Shown piece by piece: positions 59,626 through 64,000 of a stretch of DNA of 64,000 nt. The translations under genes and the position numbers were made by a program. The notes under the pieces were generated by a model. It ran no database searches and was not told the DNA's origin. It was given only the letters and a program-made list of their open reading frames with translations. The DNA is from Buddleja alternifolia (Eukaryota > Streptophyta > Magnoliopsida > Lamiales > Scrophulariaceae). The stretch lies in assembly GCA_019426215.1 (NCBI GenBank), contig CM033392.1, positions 54,239,149 to 54,303,148 on the forward strand, written 5' to 3'. Position 1 is the stretch's first letter; each line of letters starts with the position of its first letter.

Positions 59626-61145
59626 TGACACTGACTAACTACTTATATCAAATAAGCAGAACCCCTAGGTCTAATGAGAGGGGGGCGGCCGCAAGGCCTT
59701 ATGAGGATGGACTTCCAAACTTTGTTCCATCTTAGCCTATATGTAATTAACTAAAGCCAAGTCCAATCCAATTGACAATTACGTCCTGATAGTCAAACAA
59801 GTTCAATCCAATTGACAATTCCGTCCTGATAGCCAAACAAGTCTTCTAAAAAATATTTTAAGTCTTCGTTTTGAAACAATTGAGCATCACAATTTTACTT
59901 AGTTGCTTTTAGCTTAAACAATTTTATCAATGTGTTTACTTTTTCGTTTATGCAATGATATGAAATAATAGAGAAAATAAACAGTAAAGTAAAGAAAACA
60001 AAGTTTGAAAGGTTCGTTGGGTGGTGTAATTCCAACCACGTCCTTCTTCTCCTTTTTTAACTCGGGGAAAATCCACTAAGATGATCTTCAAAGAATCACA
60101 TAGAAAATTCTACAACGTAGAGGATAGATTGAATAAAGAATGGCTTGAGCTCATTGGTCACACAGATTTCAGTTCCAAGACACATTGATCCACTTGCTCA
60201 CCCAGAAATACTGCAAGTATTCAACTTCGTTTTCACACAGATTGAAAGACTGAATAGGGTTTTTGTCAACTGGTTTGTTTGATTTTTGGAAGTTCAAAAA
60301 ACTTGAATATCTCAATAGGAGTGTAGGGTCCTTTTTGAAAAGGTATTTGAGATATTGGATGACTGTCTCAGGGATTGATGAAAAGCTAAAGGAATGTTTG
60401 ATTTGAATATTCGAGCTTTTATGAAATTTTAAGGTTTGAGACTTCAATGCAACAGAGATTCGGCTTGTAAGCTTGTTTTTCTATATTTTTTGGCTTATTG
60501 CTGAAATCCTATTTATAAAATTTCTTGGGTAAAGTGTCTGTTTGACACTAAGCTTGGTGCTTGTCTATCACTTTCGCGAGTAGACAGCTTTATGTCCCTT
60601 ATCCCTGAAATTTTGCTGCAAAAGTTGGTGCTGCAGACTCTGTAGAGTTGACAGTCCAATGGGAAGGCTTCTCCGTACGTCCTGAAGAGCTTATCACATT
60701 TAATGCTCTTATCAGCATTTAATGCATTTGAAATTATATTAATGCCCGTTGGACATTAATGCTCTGAGAATATTTGAATTTAACTCCTTCTGGAATTAGG
60801 AATAAATTTAGGTGAAGTCTTATCTTGATGGACGCTCATTCAACCATGAATGATCCTTAATTTGAATCCTTGACATCGATGCTTGAAGTAGCTTGATGCT
60901 CAGACGCTTGCTTAAAAATCTTCATCTTCATTCAGATTTCAGACACTTGTACTTCAGACTTGACTTATGACAAACTCACTTAGAGAAATATCAGACCCTC
61001 AGTCTAAGGTACTTAGCCTATCAATCTAGAATAAAAACCAATAACAGCCTTATACAAATCTAACGCGCAAAGCCTGTACATAGTTTCTAATGAAATTAAA
61101 TTTACATAAATTAGGGTCTAACGTAAATCCTAATTGTCATCATCA
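59626..61145 (-). repeat. LTR-like block, reverse orientation
   Basis: On the minus strand it starts TGATGATGACAATTAGG (61145) and has a TATA box tttataaatagg near 60510, followed by a leader-like stretch. It abuts the truncated gag of the decayed copia element at about 59625. No target duplication was identified, so the edges are uncertain. Confidence 0.45.
59759..59838. repeat. Two 40-bp tandem repeats
   Basis: Units start at 59759 and 59799 (caatccaattgacaatt... / ...gtcctgatag), differing at three positions. Confidence 0.9.
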
Positions 61146-61471
61146 AAATATCTTACAAGAAATTTCCTAACACTAATTAAAATGCTTAAGGCAATTAAAA
61201 TTTATATGTGTCTTAATGTGGTTGTGTGTGCATTTAACTATTTACATGATCTCATTGTAGAGTCACAACATAACTATATATGTTATTGGTATAAATTTGT
61301 GAAACTTATTTATACTATTTATGTTTGACTCTTTTGCCACTATACTATAGAATTGCATGGTATATATTAGGTATATCAAAATGTACATAAGGTATTTACT
61401 TTGAAGTAAGGCGCACAAGCGTCGCTCGTGGACAACTTTGTCATTTTTTATTTTTTTTTCTTTTAAAAAAA
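61146..61471. other. Intergenic
   Basis: AT-rich, with no recognisable gene. Confidence 0.5.
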
Positions 61472-62110
61472 ATCATATAACAGTTAACAAAATACATTTA
61501 AAAAAATTGGTCCCGATAACTATATAGAAATTACAGGATTATGAAAAATGTAATTATTATGAGGTTTTAAAACGATTTTGTTTATAAGATACGATATTCA
61601 TTGATGAAAATGTAGGAGAAGTAAAAATAATCTATACTAAATACATAGCACATAACGTTATTTTTTTTATTAAAAATTGAGTATTAGAAAAAAAATCACT
61701 TATTTTGATATAACTTTTTGTAAGAATCACAAAGTAATTATTTAGATACACATAGTACATAATGAAAGTTTAATAACAATTAAAAAAATATAAATTTTGA
61801 AGTTTAAATATTTAAACAATCTTTAATGTGATTTTCTTAGACCATATAACAGTTAACATACATATTCATCCACACATACATTGAAAAAAATTGATCCCGC
61901 TAACTAAATAGAAATTACAGGACTACGAAAAATGTAATCAGTATGAGATCTTAAAATGATTTTTGTTTATAAGATACGATATTGATTGATGAAAATGTAG
62001 AAGTAAAAATAATCTAAACTAAATAGATAGCACATCACGTTAATTTTTATCAAAAACTGAATATTAAAAATAAAGTTACTTGTACTGATAACATAGTCCA
62101 TAATGAAGTG
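61472..62110. repeat. Direct repeat, about 270-bp copies offset by 384 bp
   Basis: Copy 1 (about 61472-61745) and copy 2 (about 61844-62110) share blocks such as atataacagttaaca, agaaattacagga and tttataagatacgatatt. Divergence is moderate and there is a spacer, so this is an old segmental duplication. Confidence 0.8.
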
Positions 62111-63141
62111 TACTACAGTTAACACATCATTGTTATTCTTACAAATCAATATTAAAGCACCAAGAAAAATCATATTGAACCGTAGGAGCTACTTTTCTTT
62201 AGTATCTTTTTCTGCTATTCTTGTTCAATAAGTTATCTTATAAATTGCACTATATATAAGTAGTAATGATAGATAATTAGGATTCGATAGTGTCTGTAAC
62301 ATCATTGTCGTGTTAGATTTGTATTGCTTCAGTTAAAGTACTTTTTGTCAGATGACTTCTCAATTTAAATTTGCTTTGTGTATTTTTTTTCTTTAAACTT
62401 TCTAGCTTGTTGAATATTCATATACCAATGGTGAAAAAATGAATCAATTACCATTTGATCTCGTGAATGAATTTACTTTTGAAAAAAAAAAAACCTAATA
62501 CTACGTGCCAGAAAAATAATATTGTAGATACTTAAATTTCATTTTCATTTTTTATTTTTTACTCTTTTACCATTAAACAATTGAGTTACATAGAGATATT
62601 TCAAGTAAGTCAAAAGTTTCAAAATATAACTCGTACTTTAGTAATAAAATAGATAAATAGATTTTTTATTTGATTGATTAGTGTCATTTGCATGAACATT
62701 CTGATAGATATGAATTCAAAGACAAAAATGAACAAATAAGTGGTGTAATAGATTAATATTTTAAATATACGCTGTGTTTTTATTTTTGGTGTTTATTTTG
62801 TGCAATCATGTTTATTTTTCGGTGTTTTCTTTCTGCAACCATATTGGTCACAGCTGAAGGTTGATCAACACACATGTATATATTAGTTTGGAGAGTTGTA
62901 ACAATTGGCAAAATTGAATCAATATATATATACACACACGGGGAATAATTAGTTCCCTTCTTCCTTGTACATATGTTATTGTCGTTATAGAGTCTGTCAA
63001 TGATTTTTATATATAAATTGTAAAGTCCTAATAAATATATATTGTATTACTTATGTTAATTTCATTGTAGAGTTCTAATGTAACTACACTTCTTATTGTT
63101 GTAGATATTTAAATTTATTTCTATTATTTGTTTTTTACTCA
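62111..63141. other. Intergenic, AT-rich
   Basis: No gene seen. A short (TA)/(AC) run lies at about 62921-62939. The last three bases (tca) are the target copy of the next element. Confidence 0.5.
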
Positions 63142-63548
63142 CACTACAAAAAAAATGATTATTGCCCATGTCAATATGACATGGTGAAAAATTCATTTGC
63201 CATGGTTACAATCAATTGACCATGACTTTGCTACGGCTTTGGCCGTGGTATTTGCAAGCATGGCCAAAACATTTACCATGACTTATAGCCATGGTCAATA
63301 TTTTGTTCATTGTAAAAATCATGACTTTTAGCCATGGTAAAAAAGTGATAGGTTAATATTTCTTCCACCATGGCTAGTTAGTGCTTAAAATAGTTAGCAT
63401 TTTTTTTCACCATGGCTAACTTTAGTGTGGCTATATGAAACATCTACCACGGCCAATCTAGCCATGAGCTTAGATCGTTATAGACTACGATTATAAGCCA
63501 TGGCCCATGACATATATTTCATTGCCAATACTCAATTTTCTTGTAGTG
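63142..63548. mobile_element. Short non-autonomous CACTA element
   Basis: Left CACTACAAAAAAAATGA and right ...CTTGTAGTG are inverted CACTA termini, with target duplication tca (63139-63141, 63549-63551). The 407-bp interior is full of catggc/gccatg motifs on both strands and has no coding sequence. Confidence 0.93.
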
Positions 63549-64000
63549 TCACATTGAAAAATTGAATTTCATAGGGATATTTTAGATACATCAAAAATGT
63601 CAAAAAACAAACTCATACTTTTATAATAGAAATAGGTAGATAGATATCCAAATCCTCATCAAATAGTAATGACTTCAATACATGATACACCTTTGCTTGC
63701 CAATTAAAATTACAGCTAACCAAATTGGCAATAATTTTCCAAGAAAACCATAATTTATCTAATTGTTTATTCTCCTTAGTGATCAACTACATAACCAACT
63801 TAAATGTCATAAATAGGACAATGTTAACTATAAAATTATCTATTTTACGAAAAATTCTTGTCAAGATCAAATTTCGCCAACCTGTGACGAGTGAATCACA
63901 ACTATCATGTAATTGTATACAATTTGATGAGAGTGGACACTTGTCTTATGATTAATTAGGTATGGCCAAAACCCGGTCCCAACAAAATTTTTCCCTACTT
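63549..64000. other. Intergenic right edge
   Basis: AT-rich; a 76-codon open stretch (63725-63955) has no recognisable features. Nothing supported. Confidence 0.5.

Overview
This window is nuclear DNA from a flowering plant, most likely a eudicot. It is AT-rich, has spliced genes with plant-type GT-AG introns, and carries two plant regulatory genes in a sea of plant transposons and integrated plant pararetroviruses. The species cannot be read from the sequence; a tentative guess is an asterid, from the overall look of the GRAS protein. Only two ordinary cellular genes are well supported. They lie tail to tail near the left end: a PAT1-type GRAS regulator (12537-14129, + strand) and a four-coding-exon group I WRKY factor (14873-17887, - strand). 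The WRKY gene has a probable leader exon near 21.3 kb and a 5'-UTR intron of about 3.4 kb that holds a TIR transposon and a tandem duplication.

Layout. 0.3-6.7 kb: a complete, very young Ty1/copia element with one uninterrupted gag-pol frame, a single LTR mismatch and a 5-bp target duplication. 7.3-11.5 kb: an old LTR-like block with 40-bp repeats, a small TIR element, and a GC-richer patch that may be organelle-derived. 11.5-21.4 kb: the GRAS/WRKY pair. 22.6-31.0 kb: a decayed pararetrovirus with domain order movement protein, coat, RT, RNase H, extra ORF (florendovirus/petuvirus-like). It is broken by a U3-type LTR fragment (25213-25579) and a 1.26-kb CACTA element (27476-28738, TSD ccc). 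33.2-33.8 kb: a MITE with long terminal inverted repeats.

33.8-42.2 kb: a second pararetrovirus of a different lineage, order coat, movement protein, protease-RT-RNase H, transactivator-like (cavemovirus/solendovirus-like). Its primer site is recognisable and its 35S-like promoter has three TGACG elements. The whole copy sits between long terminal inverted repeats with a near-perfect 9-bp flanking duplication, as in a Mutator-like element.

43-61 kb: a nest of LTR elements. The clearest is a 6.06-kb gag-only element (47597-53656, TSD agctc, tRNA-Asp primer site) whose LTRs have diverged strongly. It carries arrays of 14-16-bp palindromes just upstream of the TATA box. There is also a minus-strand decayed copia element (56326-59625) and several LTR-like blocks. 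63.1-63.5 kb: a 407-bp CACTA element with TSD tca.

The most notable observations are the TIR-bounded pararetrovirus, the co-occurrence of two pararetrovirus lineages 3 kb apart, and the recurrent palindrome arrays in the U3 regions of at least three LTR families.
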